A program made the position numbers and the translations under genes. DNA of 64,000 nucleotides from Oscillospiraceae bacterium. Lineage in GTDB: Bacteria; Bacillota; Clostridia; Oscillospirales; Oscillospiraceae. This document shows, one piece after another, positions 17,376 through 25,774 of the stretch. The stretch covers positions 1 through 64,000 of the forward strand of contig JAFQZI010000150.1 in assembly GCA_017406005.1 (NCBI GenBank), in the 5' to 3' direction. Every line of letters begins with the position of its first letter. Position 1 is the stretch's first letter. The notes beneath the pieces are model-generated. The model worked only from the letters and a program-made list of their open reading frames with translations. It was not told the DNA's origin and made no database searches.

Positions 17376-18716
17376 TTATTTCCAGCCGAAGGTTGCAAGA
17401 CCGTAGATATAAAGGGCAAGGACGCAGATCGGAACAAAATACTTGAAGACAGGCTTCATCCAGTTCTGAACCTTCAGGCCTTTTCCTGCATTGGCTTCTG
17501 CAATGAAGTTATCCCAGCCCCAGCCGACTTTGTAGCAGCAGAATATGCTGAAGATCAGAGCGCCGAGCGGCAGGCAGTTCGTGCTGACGATGAAATCCCA
17601 GAAGTCGAGCCAGGCACTGCCGGGAGCAAACGGCTGGAAAGTGAACACACTGTAGCCGAGAGCTGTGGTCAGGCCGAGCAGGAAGATCCCGATGCCGCAG
17701 GCAACGCAGCCCTTCGGGCGGTTCCATCCTGTCATTTCACGCACACAGGCGAGGATGTTTTCGAACACGGCAAGTTCCGTGGAGAATGCCGCAAAAACCA
17801 TGAACAGGAAGAACAGAGTTCCCCATACACGGCCACCGGCCATGTTATTGAAGACGGTTGCCATCGTGTCAAACAGCAGAGAAGGGCCGGCATTCACTTC
17901 GATCCCGTAGGTGAAGCAGGCGGGGAACATGATAAAGCCAGCCATAATAGCCACAAACGTATCCAGAATGATAATGTTGATGGACTCACCCATCAGGGAC
18001 CGTTCTTTGCCGATGTAACTGCCGAAGATCGCCATGGAACCGATGCCGAGGCTCAGGGTGAAGAATGCCTGGTTCATTGCGCCGACGATTACGGAACCGT
18101 TGATCTTGGAGAAGTCAGGCACGAGATAGAAGCTCAGGCCTTCCTTTGCGCCGGAGAGCGTTCCGCTGTGTACTGCCAGCACAACCATCAGAACAAACAG
18201 TGCCACCATCAGGTACTTGGTAACCCGTTCCAGGCCGCCCTGCAGATCAAAGCTCAGCACAATAAAGCCCAGAACAACAGCAACTGCCAGGTAACCCACG
18301 TTGACCGTCGGATTCGTGATCATCGCAACAAACCCGAGATCCGTGCTCTTCCCGAGAAGGAACATCACAAAGTAGTACATCATCCAGCCCGTGACGACCG
18401 TATAGAACGCCATCAGAGCAATATTGCCGAGAAGCGCTACGTATCCGTGGATATGCCACTTGTGGCCGGGTTTCTCGAGCTTCTGATACATTTTCACAGG
18501 GCTTGCCTGGGAAGCTCTGCCCATTGCAAACTCCATGACCATTGCAGGCAGGCCGAGGAGAATCAGGCACAGGACATACACAAGCACAAAACCGCCGCCG
18601 CCGAACTGCCCGGTCATCCACGGGAACTTCCAAACATTACCGCAGCCGATTGCACATCCTGCGCTCAGCAGGATAAATCCCAGACGGCTGCCGAGTTTTT
18701 CACGTCCGTTATTCAT
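17376..18716 (-). CDS. Sodium-dependent transporter, NSS/SNF family
   Basis: A 446-residue LeuT-type symporter with about 11 membrane segments. The N-terminal helix 1 region has SAGCAIGCGNVWKFPWMTG, the NSS sodium/substrate motif, and FGGGGFVLVYVLCL follows. Bacterial members with 11 helices carry amino acids (Tyr, Trp, Met/Ala) with Na+. It has its own promoter and Shine-Dalgarno (AGGAGG 6 bases upstream). Its substrate cannot be told from sequence; nearby genes all concern amino acids. Confidence 0.9.
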   Translation of the reverse strand: MNNGREKLGSRLGFILLSAGCAIGCGNVWKFPWMTGQFGGGGFVLVYVLCLILLGLPAMVMEFAMGRASQASPVKMYQKLEKPGHKWHIHGYVALLGNIALMAFYTVVTGWMMYYFVMFLLGKSTDLGFVAMITNPTVNVGYLAVAVVLGFIVLSFDLQGGLERVTKYLMVALFVLMVVLAVHSGTLSGAKEGLSFYLVPDFSKINGSVIVGAMNQAFFTLSLGIGSMAIFGSYIGKERSLMGESINIIILDTFVAIMAGFIMFPACFTYGIEVNAGPSLLFDTMATVFNNMAGGRVWGTLFFLFMVFAAFSTELAVFENILACVREMTGWNRPKGCVACGIGIFLLGLTTALGYSVFTFQPFAPGSAWLDFWDFIVSTNCLPLGALIFSIFCCYKVGWGWDNFIAEANAGKGLKVQNWMKPVFKYFVPICVLALYIYGLATFGWK

Positions 18717-18757
18717 AATTACCTCCTATAAAACGCAATTAAATGCGGATATGCGTT

Positions 18758-18786
18758 ATTATAAACACATTCCTGCCGAAAATCAA
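18758..18786 (-). promoter_or_regulatory. Promoter of the NSS transporter gene
   Basis: On the minus strand, TTGATT (18781-18786), 17 bases, TATAAT (18758-18763). Confidence 0.7.
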
Positions 18787-18876
18787 ATAAAAAATGCAAA
18801 TATCTTTACAAAAATTTTATTTCCGCCTGTTGTTTCGTAATTTGATAAAAATATCCGAATTTCATCGCATTTTTTG

Positions 18877-18905
18877 TTGTAAAAAGAATGCTTGTGTGAT
18901 ATTAT
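18877..18905 (+). promoter_or_regulatory. Promoter of the YegP-like gene
   Basis: TTGTAA (18877-18882), 17 bases, TATTAT (18900-18905), in a very AT-rich stretch; AGGAGG lies at 18935-18940. Confidence 0.65.
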
Positions 18906-18947
18906 AATTTCATCTCATTTTGAACAATTCTTTCAGGAGGTATCTCT

Positions 18948-19319
18948 ATGGGTAAATTTGTTATCAAGCAGGCAAAGACCGGCCCGATGTTCAATCTCAA
19001 AGCACGGAACGGCGAAATTATCGGCACCAGCGAAATTTATACTTCTCTCGATGCATGCAAAAACGGTATTGCCAGTGTGCAGAAAAATGCCCCTGTAGCA
19101 AATCTTGAAGATCAGACCAAGGAAGGCTTTGAGAAAGCCTCCAACCCCAAGTTTGAGCTTTACAATGACAAGAAGGGCGAATTCCGTTTCCGCCTCAAAG
19201 CCGGCAACGGTGAGATCATTCTTGCCAGCGAAGGCTATGTCTCCAAGGACGGCTGCAAGAACGGTATTGCCAGCGTTCGCAAGAATGCAGCAGATTCCAT
19301 CATCGTCGAAGACCTTTAA
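18948..19319 (+). CDS. YegP/DUF1508 tandem-repeat protein
   Basis: A 123-residue protein of two DUF1508 repeats, each ending in a near-identical NGEI...CKNGIASV-KNA segment (residues about 20-50 and 83-117). Members such as E. coli YegP are small beta-rich proteins of unknown function, often abundant. A perfect AGGAGG, own promoter and strong terminator suggest a highly expressed monocistronic gene. No function can be assigned. Confidence 0.88.
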   Translation: MGKFVIKQAKTGPMFNLKARNGEIIGTSEIYTSLDACKNGIASVQKNAPVANLEDQTKEGFEKASNPKFELYNDKKGEFRFRLKAGNGEIILASEGYVSKDGCKNGIASVRKNAADSIIVEDL

Positions 19320-19332
19320 TCCTGTGCTCCTG

Positions 19333-19365
19333 ACCCGGCAGGGCTTTCCTGCCGGGTTTTTTATT
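19333..19365 (+). terminator. Terminator after the YegP-like gene
   Basis: The stem ACCCGGCAGG (19333-19342), loop GCTTT, CCTGCCGGGT (19348-19357) and a run of T make a classic intrinsic terminator. Confidence 0.9.
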
Positions 19366-19429
19366 TCCATCTATTCTACGATTATTCAACTTTCAGCACA
19401 TTGTTTCCCATAGAAATACAAATTTTCTC

Positions 19430-19458
19430 TTGACATTTCTTTTTCCATGTGGTAATAT
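19430..19458 (+). promoter_or_regulatory. Promoter of the initiator tRNA gene
   Basis: TTGACA (19430-19435), 17 bases, TAATAT (19453-19458), placing transcription start about 10 bases before the tRNA. Confidence 0.75.
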
Positions 19459-19477
19459 TCATAAGCTAAGTAAATAT

Positions 19478-19550
<73 letters not shown>

Positions 19551-19555
19551 CTAAG

Positions 19556-19595
19556 AAAACCGCTTGATTTGAAAAAAACAGGCGGTTTTAATTTG
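19556..19595 (+). terminator. tRNA terminator, GAAA-loop hairpin (repeat copy 1)
   Basis: The stem 19556-19570 (AAAACCGCTTGATTT) pairs with 19575-19589 around a GAAA tetraloop. The same hairpin with compensating base changes recurs at 24045. Confidence 0.75.
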
Positions 19596-19631
19596 CTGCA
19601 CAGTATATACACAAGTACAAAATAGTTCAGC

Positions 19632-19666
19632 AAGAATAAAAAGGAGCCTATAAAAAAGACTCCTTT
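19632..19666 (-). terminator. Terminator of the aminotransferase gene
   Basis: On the minus strand, AAAGGAG (19660-19666) pairs with CTCCTTT (19640-19646), followed by further T residues and ATTC. It lies just past the stop at 19676. Confidence 0.65.
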
Positions 19667-19675
19667 GAATGATTC

Positions 19676-20953
19676 TTATTCTGTGAGAAGCTTTCGGAGT
19701 GCTGCCAGCTTGAGGCTGGTGCAATAGATCTCCATCGCCTGCTGCAGCTGTTCGATCGGCGGCAGCGAAGGTGCAACACGCATGTTGCTGTCCAGCGGAT
19801 CTTTTCCGTACGGATAGGTTGCTCCGGCGTTGGTCATGGTGAGCCCGGCATCCTTGCAGAGCTGCCATGCTGCTCTTGCCGTTCCGGGGAGAGTGTTGAC
19901 ACTAACGAAGTACCCGCCCATGGGATGCTGCCACGAAGCGATGCCCAGAGGAGCGATCTCCCGGTCGAGATTATCAAGCACGCACTGGAACTTCGGTGCA
20001 AGAACAGCCGCATGGCGTTTCATCAGGGCAAGAACTCCTGCCTTGTCTTTCAGATAACGCACATGGCGCAGCTGGTTGACCTTGTCGTAAGAAATAATCT
20101 GGGCATTGAGCAGCCCCATCATATAAGCCATGTTCCCCTCACTGCAGGCAAACACGGAAACCCCGGCTCCCGGGTAAGTGATCTTGGAGGTTGATGCAAA
20201 CTCAAAGACCATATCTTCATTTCCGTATTTCGCACATTCTCCGAGGATATCCTGGAAAGGACGATATTCGCCGAAAAATTCATGCACACAGTAGGCATTG
20301 TCCCACATCAGGAGAAAATCTTCTGCAGCCGGTTTCATGGAGGCGATACGGCGGATGGTCTCATCACTGTACACGATTCCGTCCGGATTGGAGTATTTGG
20401 GCACGCACCACATACCTCTGACATCAGGATCCTGAATCAGTTTTTCAACCAGATCCATATCCGGGCCATCCGGCATCATCGGCACAGTAATCATCTCCAT
20501 GCCGAAGGTCTCGGAAACTTTGAAATGCCGGTCATATCCCGGAGCAGGGCAAAGCCATTTCACGGTATCCAGTTTAGCCCACGGTTTACTGCTGTTTTTC
20601 AGGCCGTGTGTATAGGCTTTCGAAACAGTATCATACATCAGCTGCAGAGAAGCACTGCCCCCGACAAATACGTTCTCCGGCTTGACACCAAGTATCTCGG
20701 CAAACAGCTTTTTGCAGGACGGAAGCCCGTCCAGATTCCCGTAATTGCGTACATCAATCCCATCGCACTGATAGTCGCTCCCGGATTGGAGCAGATCCAT
20801 CATTTCGTTGGTCAGATCCAGCTGTTCCTTGCCGGGCTTGCCGCGTGCCATGTTAAGAGAGAGTTTTTTCCCTTTCAGTTCTTCATACTTTGCTTCCACA
20901 GTCTTCAGCTCTTCCCGGAGCTCCTGTGCTGTCATATCTGCGTATTTTTTCAT
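19676..20953 (-). CDS. PLP aminotransferase, aspartate aminotransferase-like (PF12897 type)
   Basis: A 425-residue fold-type I aminotransferase. The PLP lysine is in EFASTSKITYPGAG, and the N-terminal region (LSLNMARGKPGKEQLDLT) matches the clostridial aspartate/alanine aminotransferase group rather than AspC. A likely role is aspartate-oxaloacetate or similar 2-oxoacid exchange. ATG 20953 is used since GGAGG lies 8 bases upstream; the upstream codons (MEDIR) overlap that site. It faces a group of acidic amino-acid genes (racemase, dicarboxylate symporter). Confidence 0.85.
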   Translation of the reverse strand: MKKYADMTAQELREELKTVEAKYEELKGKKLSLNMARGKPGKEQLDLTNEMMDLLQSGSDYQCDGIDVRNYGNLDGLPSCKKLFAEILGVKPENVFVGGSASLQLMYDTVSKAYTHGLKNSSKPWAKLDTVKWLCPAPGYDRHFKVSETFGMEMITVPMMPDGPDMDLVEKLIQDPDVRGMWCVPKYSNPDGIVYSDETIRRIASMKPAAEDFLLMWDNAYCVHEFFGEYRPFQDILGECAKYGNEDMVFEFASTSKITYPGAGVSVFACSEGNMAYMMGLLNAQIISYDKVNQLRHVRYLKDKAGVLALMKRHAAVLAPKFQCVLDNLDREIAPLGIASWQHPMGGYFVSVNTLPGTARAAWQLCKDAGLTMTNAGATYPYGKDPLDSNMRVAPSLPPIEQLQQAMEIYCTSLKLAALRKLLTE

Positions 20954-21091
20954 TCTGATATCCTCCATGCGGTATCAATCATTTTGGTCTTACGTATACT
21001 ATCACAAACTCTTTCCCGCTTCAATGCGGATTTTTCTTTTTCTTTTCTATGATCTGTGATAAGATACGAAAAAACAATGAAAGAGATATCC

Positions 21092-21874
21092 ATGATGAAT
21101 TCACTCTTATTCCCGATGGAGCTTTCCGTAAAGATGGTAATAATCGTGGCCGTGGGTGTTTTCCTCGCATCCTTTGTGGACGGTATTGCCGGCGGGGGCG
21201 GTATTATTTCTGTGCCTACTTATTTCCTTGCCGGTTTGCCTTCCCATCTTGCTCTCGGCACAAACAAGCTCTCTTCCTGTCTTGGGACCACGGTTTCCAC
21301 GGCCCGTTTTATCCGCAGCGGCTACGTGGACTGGAAGCTGGGAATTCCATCCATCCTTCTGGCATTGTTTGGCTCACATCTGGGCACCCGGCTTCAGCTC
21401 GCCCTTGATGAACGCTATCTGAAATACCTGCTGCTGTTTGTTCTTCCCGTTGTAGCTTTTGTGATATTGAAACAGCATTCCCTTCCGGAGGAGCGCGGCG
21501 AGATTTCCCCATCCAAGCAGATGATCATTGTTCTTTCCGCATCACTGATTGTCGGTGCCTATGACGGATTCTACGGTCCGGGAACCGGTACCTTCCTGAT
21601 TCTGATTTTCTGCAACCTCGCCAAGCTGGATCTTCGCACGGCTTCCGGCAACGTAAAGCTCGTCAATCTTGCCAGCAACATCGGGGCACTTTTCACTTCG
21701 CTGATGAACGGCAAAGTATTCCTGGTGCTGGGGCTGATCGGAGCGGTCTTCTCCATAGCAGGGCATTATATCGGGTCCGGGCTTGCCATTAAAGACGGTT
21801 CCAAAATCGTCCGTCCGGTAATTCTGACCGTGCTTGTCCTTCTTGCGATAAAAGTGATTTCAGAACTGGTGTAG
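21092..21874 (+). CDS. TauE/SafE family permease
   Basis: A 260-residue membrane protein with about eight hydrophobic helices. The opening ASFVDGIAGGGGIISVPTY is the first family repeat, and AYDGFYGPGTGTFLIL is the second half-repeat. Members export sulfite, sulfoacetate or other organic anions; the substrate is unknown here. The start is uncertain: ATG 21092 or 21095 is preferred, with ATG 21077 and GTG 21056 possible, and no site has a strong Shine-Dalgarno. It is followed after 16 bases by the racemase gene. Confidence 0.85.
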   Translation: MMNSLLFPMELSVKMVIIVAVGVFLASFVDGIAGGGGIISVPTYFLAGLPSHLALGTNKLSSCLGTTVSTARFIRSGYVDWKLGIPSILLALFGSHLGTRLQLALDERYLKYLLLFVLPVVAFVILKQHSLPEERGEISPSKQMIIVLSASLIVGAYDGFYGPGTGTFLILIFCNLAKLDLRTASGNVKLVNLASNIGALFTSLMNGKVFLVLGLIGAVFSIAGHYIGSGLAIKDGSKIVRPVILTVLVLLAIKVISELV

Positions 21875-21890
21875 AGAGGAACAAAAGAGA

Positions 21891-22595
21891 ATGAAGAAAA
21901 CAATCGGCGTTCTGGGCGGCATGGGGCCGCTTGCAACAGCGGATCTCATGGCAAAAATTGCAAAGCTGACAAAAGCCTCCTGTGATGCAGAGCATATCCG
22001 AGTCTATGTCGACAGCAATCCGGCCATTCCCGACAGGACTGCCGCCATTCTGAACAACGGGCCGGATCCTGTGGAGGAGATGGCCTCCGCCCTGCATCAT
22101 CTGGAAGCCTGTGGGGCTGACTGTATCATTATGCCCTGCAATACGGCACACTGGTTTCTTCCGCGGCTACAGTGTCTGACGAAGACCCCTTTTCTGGATA
22201 TGACAAAGATCGCTGCACAATGCTGCGCAGAGCGTTTCCCCGGCAAGTGCATTGCAGTGCTTGCCACGACCGGCACGCTGGCAACCGGGCTGTATGAAAA
22301 AGCCCTGGCAGAGCAAAACGTGCCTTGCCTTCTCCCGAATGAGAAAGAGCAGACTGTCCTGATGCACCTGATCTATGAAGTAGTAAAAGCATCCCGCCCT
22401 TTGCTCCCGGAAGCGGATGCCTGGCATGCTCTGCTGGATGGCATGCGGGAGCGTGGGGCTGACGTCTTTCTGCTTGCCTGCACCGAGCTTCCCGTGCTGG
22501 CGGAAGGTCTTCAGGAATCGGGGCCCTTTATTGATACTACAGAAGAACTTGCGCGCGCTGCGATACGTTTCTGCGGTTATGAATGTCTTGAATGA
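21891..22595 (+). CDS. Aspartate/glutamate racemase family protein
   Basis: A 234-residue cofactor-independent racemase. The two catalytic cysteines are visible in MPCNTAHWF and LACTELPVL, with the N-terminal GVLGGMGPLATAD motif typical of aspartate racemase. It probably interconverts L- and D-aspartate (or glutamate). It likely shares a transcript with the TauE-like permease and is followed by a dicarboxylate/amino-acid symporter, fitting acidic amino-acid use. Family certain, exact substrate not. Confidence 0.88.
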   Translation: MKKTIGVLGGMGPLATADLMAKIAKLTKASCDAEHIRVYVDSNPAIPDRTAAILNNGPDPVEEMASALHHLEACGADCIIMPCNTAHWFLPRLQCLTKTPFLDMTKIAAQCCAERFPGKCIAVLATTGTLATGLYEKALAEQNVPCLLPNEKEQTVLMHLIYEVVKASRPLLPEADAWHALLDGMRERGADVFLLACTELPVLAEGLQESGPFIDTTEELARAAIRFCGYECLE

Positions 22596-22671
22596 GAGGG
22601 AAACCCTATCATTTCCATAGCAAAAAATACCCCAAAGGATGCGGTTTGTTCAGAATCTGTTCATAAAATTC

Positions 22672-22700
22672 TTTACTTTTCTTTTCTCTTACCATATAAT
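22672..22700 (+). promoter_or_regulatory. Promoter of the dicarboxylate/amino-acid symporter gene
   Basis: TTTACT (22672-22677), 17 bases, TATAAT (22695-22700). Confidence 0.65.
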
Positions 22701-22760
22701 GTTACTATTCTCCGGTGTTATTTCCGGATACACATTATAACCTGAAAGGAGCAAAAAGAA

Positions 22761-23984
22761 ATGAAAAAAGCAAAAGACCTGAACCTCGGCGTGAAGATTC
22801 TCATTGGCCTTGTGCTTGGTATTGTTATCGGCGGCATTCTCTGGGCAGTCATGGGTGCAGAAGCAGCAGGTAGCTTTACAGCAAAGTACGTCAAGCCGTT
22901 TGGTGATATCTTCGTTAACTTGTTGAAATTCATCGTTGTCCCGCTGGTGCTTCTCAGCATTATGGACGGCGTGATTTCCATGGGTGATATCGGCAAAGTG
23001 GGAAAGATAGGGTGGAAAACCGTTGCATACTTCCTGGTAACCACAGCTATCGCCTGTATCATCGGGCTGATTGTAGCAAACCTGTTCAAAGGATCCTTCC
23101 CGATGCTCGAACTCGCGGAAGGTGCTGCTTATGAGGCAAAAACGTCCAACCTGATGGACACGATTGTCAACCTCTTCCCGAATAACGCTATCACTCCGAT
23201 GGTCAATTCCTCCATGCTTCAGATTATCGTGATTGCACTTCTTTTCGGCTGTGGCGTTCTTGTTGCCGGAGAGAAAGGGAAAATCTTCGGGGATTTTATC
23301 TCCTCCTTCAATGAAGTGACGCAGCGCGTCATGGTATTCATCCTCAAAGTATCTCCCCTCGGCGTCTTCTGCCTGATGGTCTGGGTCGTAGCTGCCCAGG
23401 GTCCGAAAATTCTCGGGTCTCTCGGCCTTGTGCTGCTGGCTGCTTACATCGGCTATGCAATTCACGTTGTTCTCGTCTACAGCATGTCCGTCAAGATCTT
23501 TGCGAAAATGTCTCCTATGGTGTTCTTTAAAAAGATCTTCCCGGCTGCAGCATTTGCCTTCACATCTACCTCTTCTGTTGCAACTCTGCCGGTAACCAAA
23601 GAGTGCTGCGATGAGATGGATGTTCAGCATGAGATTTCATCCTTTGTTCTTCCCCTCGGTGCCACTGTCAATATGGACGGTACTGCCATCTATCAGTGTG
23701 TTGCGGCAATCTTCCTGGCCAAGTGTGTCGGTATTGACCTTACTGTCACCCAGATGATCATGATCGTCATTACAGCAACGCTCGCATCGATCGGCACCGC
23801 AGGAACCTCCGGCGCAGGCATGATCATGCTCGCCATGGTGCTTGATGCTGTCGGAGTGCCGACCACGTATATCGGCATTATCTACGGTATCGACCGTCTG
23901 TTCGACATGGGCCGTACCGCTCTCAACATCGTCGGCGACGCTTCCTGCGCAGTCTGCGTAAACGAATGGGAGTCCAGAAAGTAA
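22761..23984 (+). CDS. Dicarboxylate/amino acid:cation symporter (DAACS family)
   Basis: A 407-residue GltPh/GltP-like symporter. The hallmark features are present: the serine-rich re-entrant loop AFTSTSSVATLPVT, the NMDGTA motif in helix 7, and the GTAGTSGAGM loop of the second hairpin. It imports glutamate, aspartate, serine/threonine or dicarboxylates with Na+ or H+. The neighbouring racemase makes aspartate or glutamate likely. It has its own promoter and a good AAAGGAG site. Confidence 0.9.
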   Translation: MKKAKDLNLGVKILIGLVLGIVIGGILWAVMGAEAAGSFTAKYVKPFGDIFVNLLKFIVVPLVLLSIMDGVISMGDIGKVGKIGWKTVAYFLVTTAIACIIGLIVANLFKGSFPMLELAEGAAYEAKTSNLMDTIVNLFPNNAITPMVNSSMLQIIVIALLFGCGVLVAGEKGKIFGDFISSFNEVTQRVMVFILKVSPLGVFCLMVWVVAAQGPKILGSLGLVLLAAYIGYAIHVVLVYSMSVKIFAKMSPMVFFKKIFPAAAFAFTSTSSVATLPVTKECCDEMDVQHEISSFVLPLGATVNMDGTAIYQCVAAIFLAKCVGIDLTVTQMIMIVITATLASIGTAGTSGAGMIMLAMVLDAVGVPTTYIGIIYGIDRLFDMGRTALNIVGDASCAVCVNEWESRK

Positions 23985-24044
23985 CAGGATAGCCTGAAGG
24001 CAACATTTCAGGTCCCAACTCTAAACTTTTTTCCGCCAATTAGG

Positions 24045-24082
24045 AAACCGCTTGATTCGAAAGAACCAGGCGGTTTTCTTTA
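24045..24082. terminator. Terminator hairpin with GAAA loop (repeat copy 2)
   Basis: The stem 24045-24058 (AAACCGCTTGATTC) pairs with 24063-24076 around GAAA at 24059-24062, then TCTTT on the plus strand. It ends the symporter gene; read the other way it could end the 23-kb minus-strand nucleotide array. It closely matches the hairpin after the tRNA at 19556. The preceding CCGCCAATTAGG resembles the tRNA tail CCGCAACTAAG there. Confidence 0.8.
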
Positions 24083-24083
24083 A

Positions 24084-25760
24084 TCAAAACAGTCCGCTGA
24101 TGACGCCGTTTTCGTCCACATCGATTCTCTCTGCAGCGGGGACTTTCGGCAGGCCCGGCATCGTCATTATATCCCCGGTGAGTACCACAAGGAATCCGGC
24201 GCCGGCAGAAACCTTAACATTCTTTACCGTGACAGTAAAGCCTTCCGGTGCACCGAGTTTAGTGGGATCGTCGGTAAAGCTGTACTGCGTCTTTGCGATG
24301 CAGACGGGAAGATTGCCAAAGCCAAGCTTTGCAAGCTCATCGATCTGCTTCTGTGCAGCCGGCAGAATGCTGACGTCCTTACCACCGTAAACACGCGTAA
24401 CAATGGCAGTGATCTTTTCCTCGATACTGCCGTCAAGCTCGTAGGAATAGCGGAAGTCGCCCTTTTCCTCCTCGCACAGCCGTACAACTTCGCGGGCCAA
24501 CGCTTCACCGCCCTTTCCTCCTTCAGCCCAGACGGTAGAGAGCACCGTGTTAACGCCGAGCTCCCGGCACTTCCGAATAATGAAGTCAATTTCCGCATCG
24601 GTGTCAGTCGGGAAACGGTTGATCGCCACCACACAGGGAAGGCCATATACGTTGCGGATGTTGGAAACATGGCGCAGCAGATTTGGAATACCCTTTTCAA
24701 GCGCTGCGAGATCTTCTGTTGCAAGCTCCGTCTTTGCAAGACCGCCGTGCATCTTCAGCGCTCGCACAGTAGCCACGATAACTACCGCATCGGGTTTGAG
24801 GCCTGCCATACGGCACTTGATATCGAGGAACTTTTCTGCGCCGAGGTCCGCACCGAATCCAGCCTCCGTCACGGTGTAGTCCCCCATCTTGAGAGCAATA
24901 CGCGTCGCCATGACAGAGTTGCATCCGTGCGCAATATTTGCGAAGGGACCGCCGTGCACAAAGGCAGGTGTACCTTCCAGAGTCTGCACCAGGTTTGGCT
25001 TCAGGGCATCTTTCAGCAGCGCTGCCATAGCTCCGACTGCTTTCAGATCGGCAGCCGTTACAGGCTTCCCCTCGTAGCTGTAGCCAACTATAATGCGGCC
25101 GAGCCGCTCTTTCAGGTCGGTAATCGAAGATGCAAGGCAGAACACTGCCATAATCTCACTCGCCACCGTGATATCAAAGCCATCCTCGCGGGGGGTGCCG
25201 TTCGCCTTGCCGCCGAGACCATCTACCACAAAGCGCAGCTGGCGGTCATTCATGTCCACACAGCGCTTCCATGTGATGCGGCGTGGATCGATATGCAGGC
25301 TGTTTCCCTGCTGGATATGATTATCGAGCATCGCAGCCAGCAGATTGTTTGCCGCTCCTATGGCGTGGAAGTCACCTGTGAAGTGGAGGTTAATGTCTTC
25401 CATGGGGACAACCTGGGCGTAGCCACCGCCGGCTGCACCGCCCTTAATGCCGAAGACAGGGCCCAGAGAAGGCTCACGCAGGGCAACCGCGACGTCCTTG
25501 CCAATCCGGTGAAGCCCGTCCGCCAAGCCGATCGTCGTGGTGGTTTTCCCTTCACCGGCCGGGGTGGGAGTAATGGCTGTTACCAGAACAAGCTTTCCGT
25601 TTTCCCGGTCGCTTTCTCGCAGCAGGGCAGGGTCGATTTTTGCTTTGTATCGGCCATATCGTTCCAGATATTTCTCATCAACATGTGCTTTTGCGGCGAT
25701 CTCTTCGATCGGGCGAAGTTTACATGCCTGTGCTATTTCAATATCGGTTTTATATTCCAT
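24084..25760 (-). CDS. fhs: Formate-tetrahydrofolate ligase
   Basis: A 558-residue ATP-dependent enzyme making 10-formyl-THF from formate. The P-loop motif [19 protein letters not shown] is intact and length is normal. It is the last gene of the nucleotide array, 14 bases after purL. This makes sense because PurN and the PurH-type transformylase in the same array both use 10-formyl-THF. It is also the entry enzyme of the Wood-Ljungdahl methyl branch, but no acetogenesis genes accompany it here. Confidence 0.96.
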   Translation of the reverse strand: MEYKTDIEIAQACKLRPIEEIAAKAHVDEKYLERYGRYKAKIDPALLRESDRENGKLVLVTAITPTPAGEGKTTTTIGLADGLHRIGKDVAVALREPSLGPVFGIKGGAAGGGYAQVVPMEDINLHFTGDFHAIGAANNLLAAMLDNHIQQGNSLHIDPRRITWKRCVDMNDRQLRFVVDGLGGKANGTPREDGFDITVASEIMAVFCLASSITDLKERLGRIIVGYSYEGKPVTAADLKAVGAMAALLKDALKPNLVQTLEGTPAFVHGGPFANIAHGCNSVMATRIALKMGDYTVTEAGFGADLGAEKFLDIKCRMAGLKPDAVVIVATVRALKMHGGLAKTELATEDLAALEKGIPNLLRHVSNIRNVYGLPCVVAINRFPTDTDAEIDFIIRKCRELGVNTVLSTVWAEGGKGGEALAREVVRLCEEEKGDFRYSYELDGSIEEKITAIVTRVYGGKDVSILPAAQKQIDELAKLGFGNLPVCIAKTQYSFTDDPTKLGAPEGFTVTVKNVKVSAGAGFLVVLTGDIMTMPGLPKVPAAERIDVDENGVISGLF

Positions 25761-25774
25761 AGTGCACCTCCGAA

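Noticed and set aside
18717..18947. Glycine or other amino-acid riboswitch before the NSS transporter gene
   Set aside because: The distance from promoter to start codon is about 35 bases, and no aptamer-like GGAGAG elements are seen.
23985..24044. Possible tRNA upstream of the hairpin at 24045
   Set aside because: Only the last dozen bases resemble a tRNA tail; no acceptor 5' strand, D-arm or anticodon arm can be folded, and the region runs back into the symporter gene.
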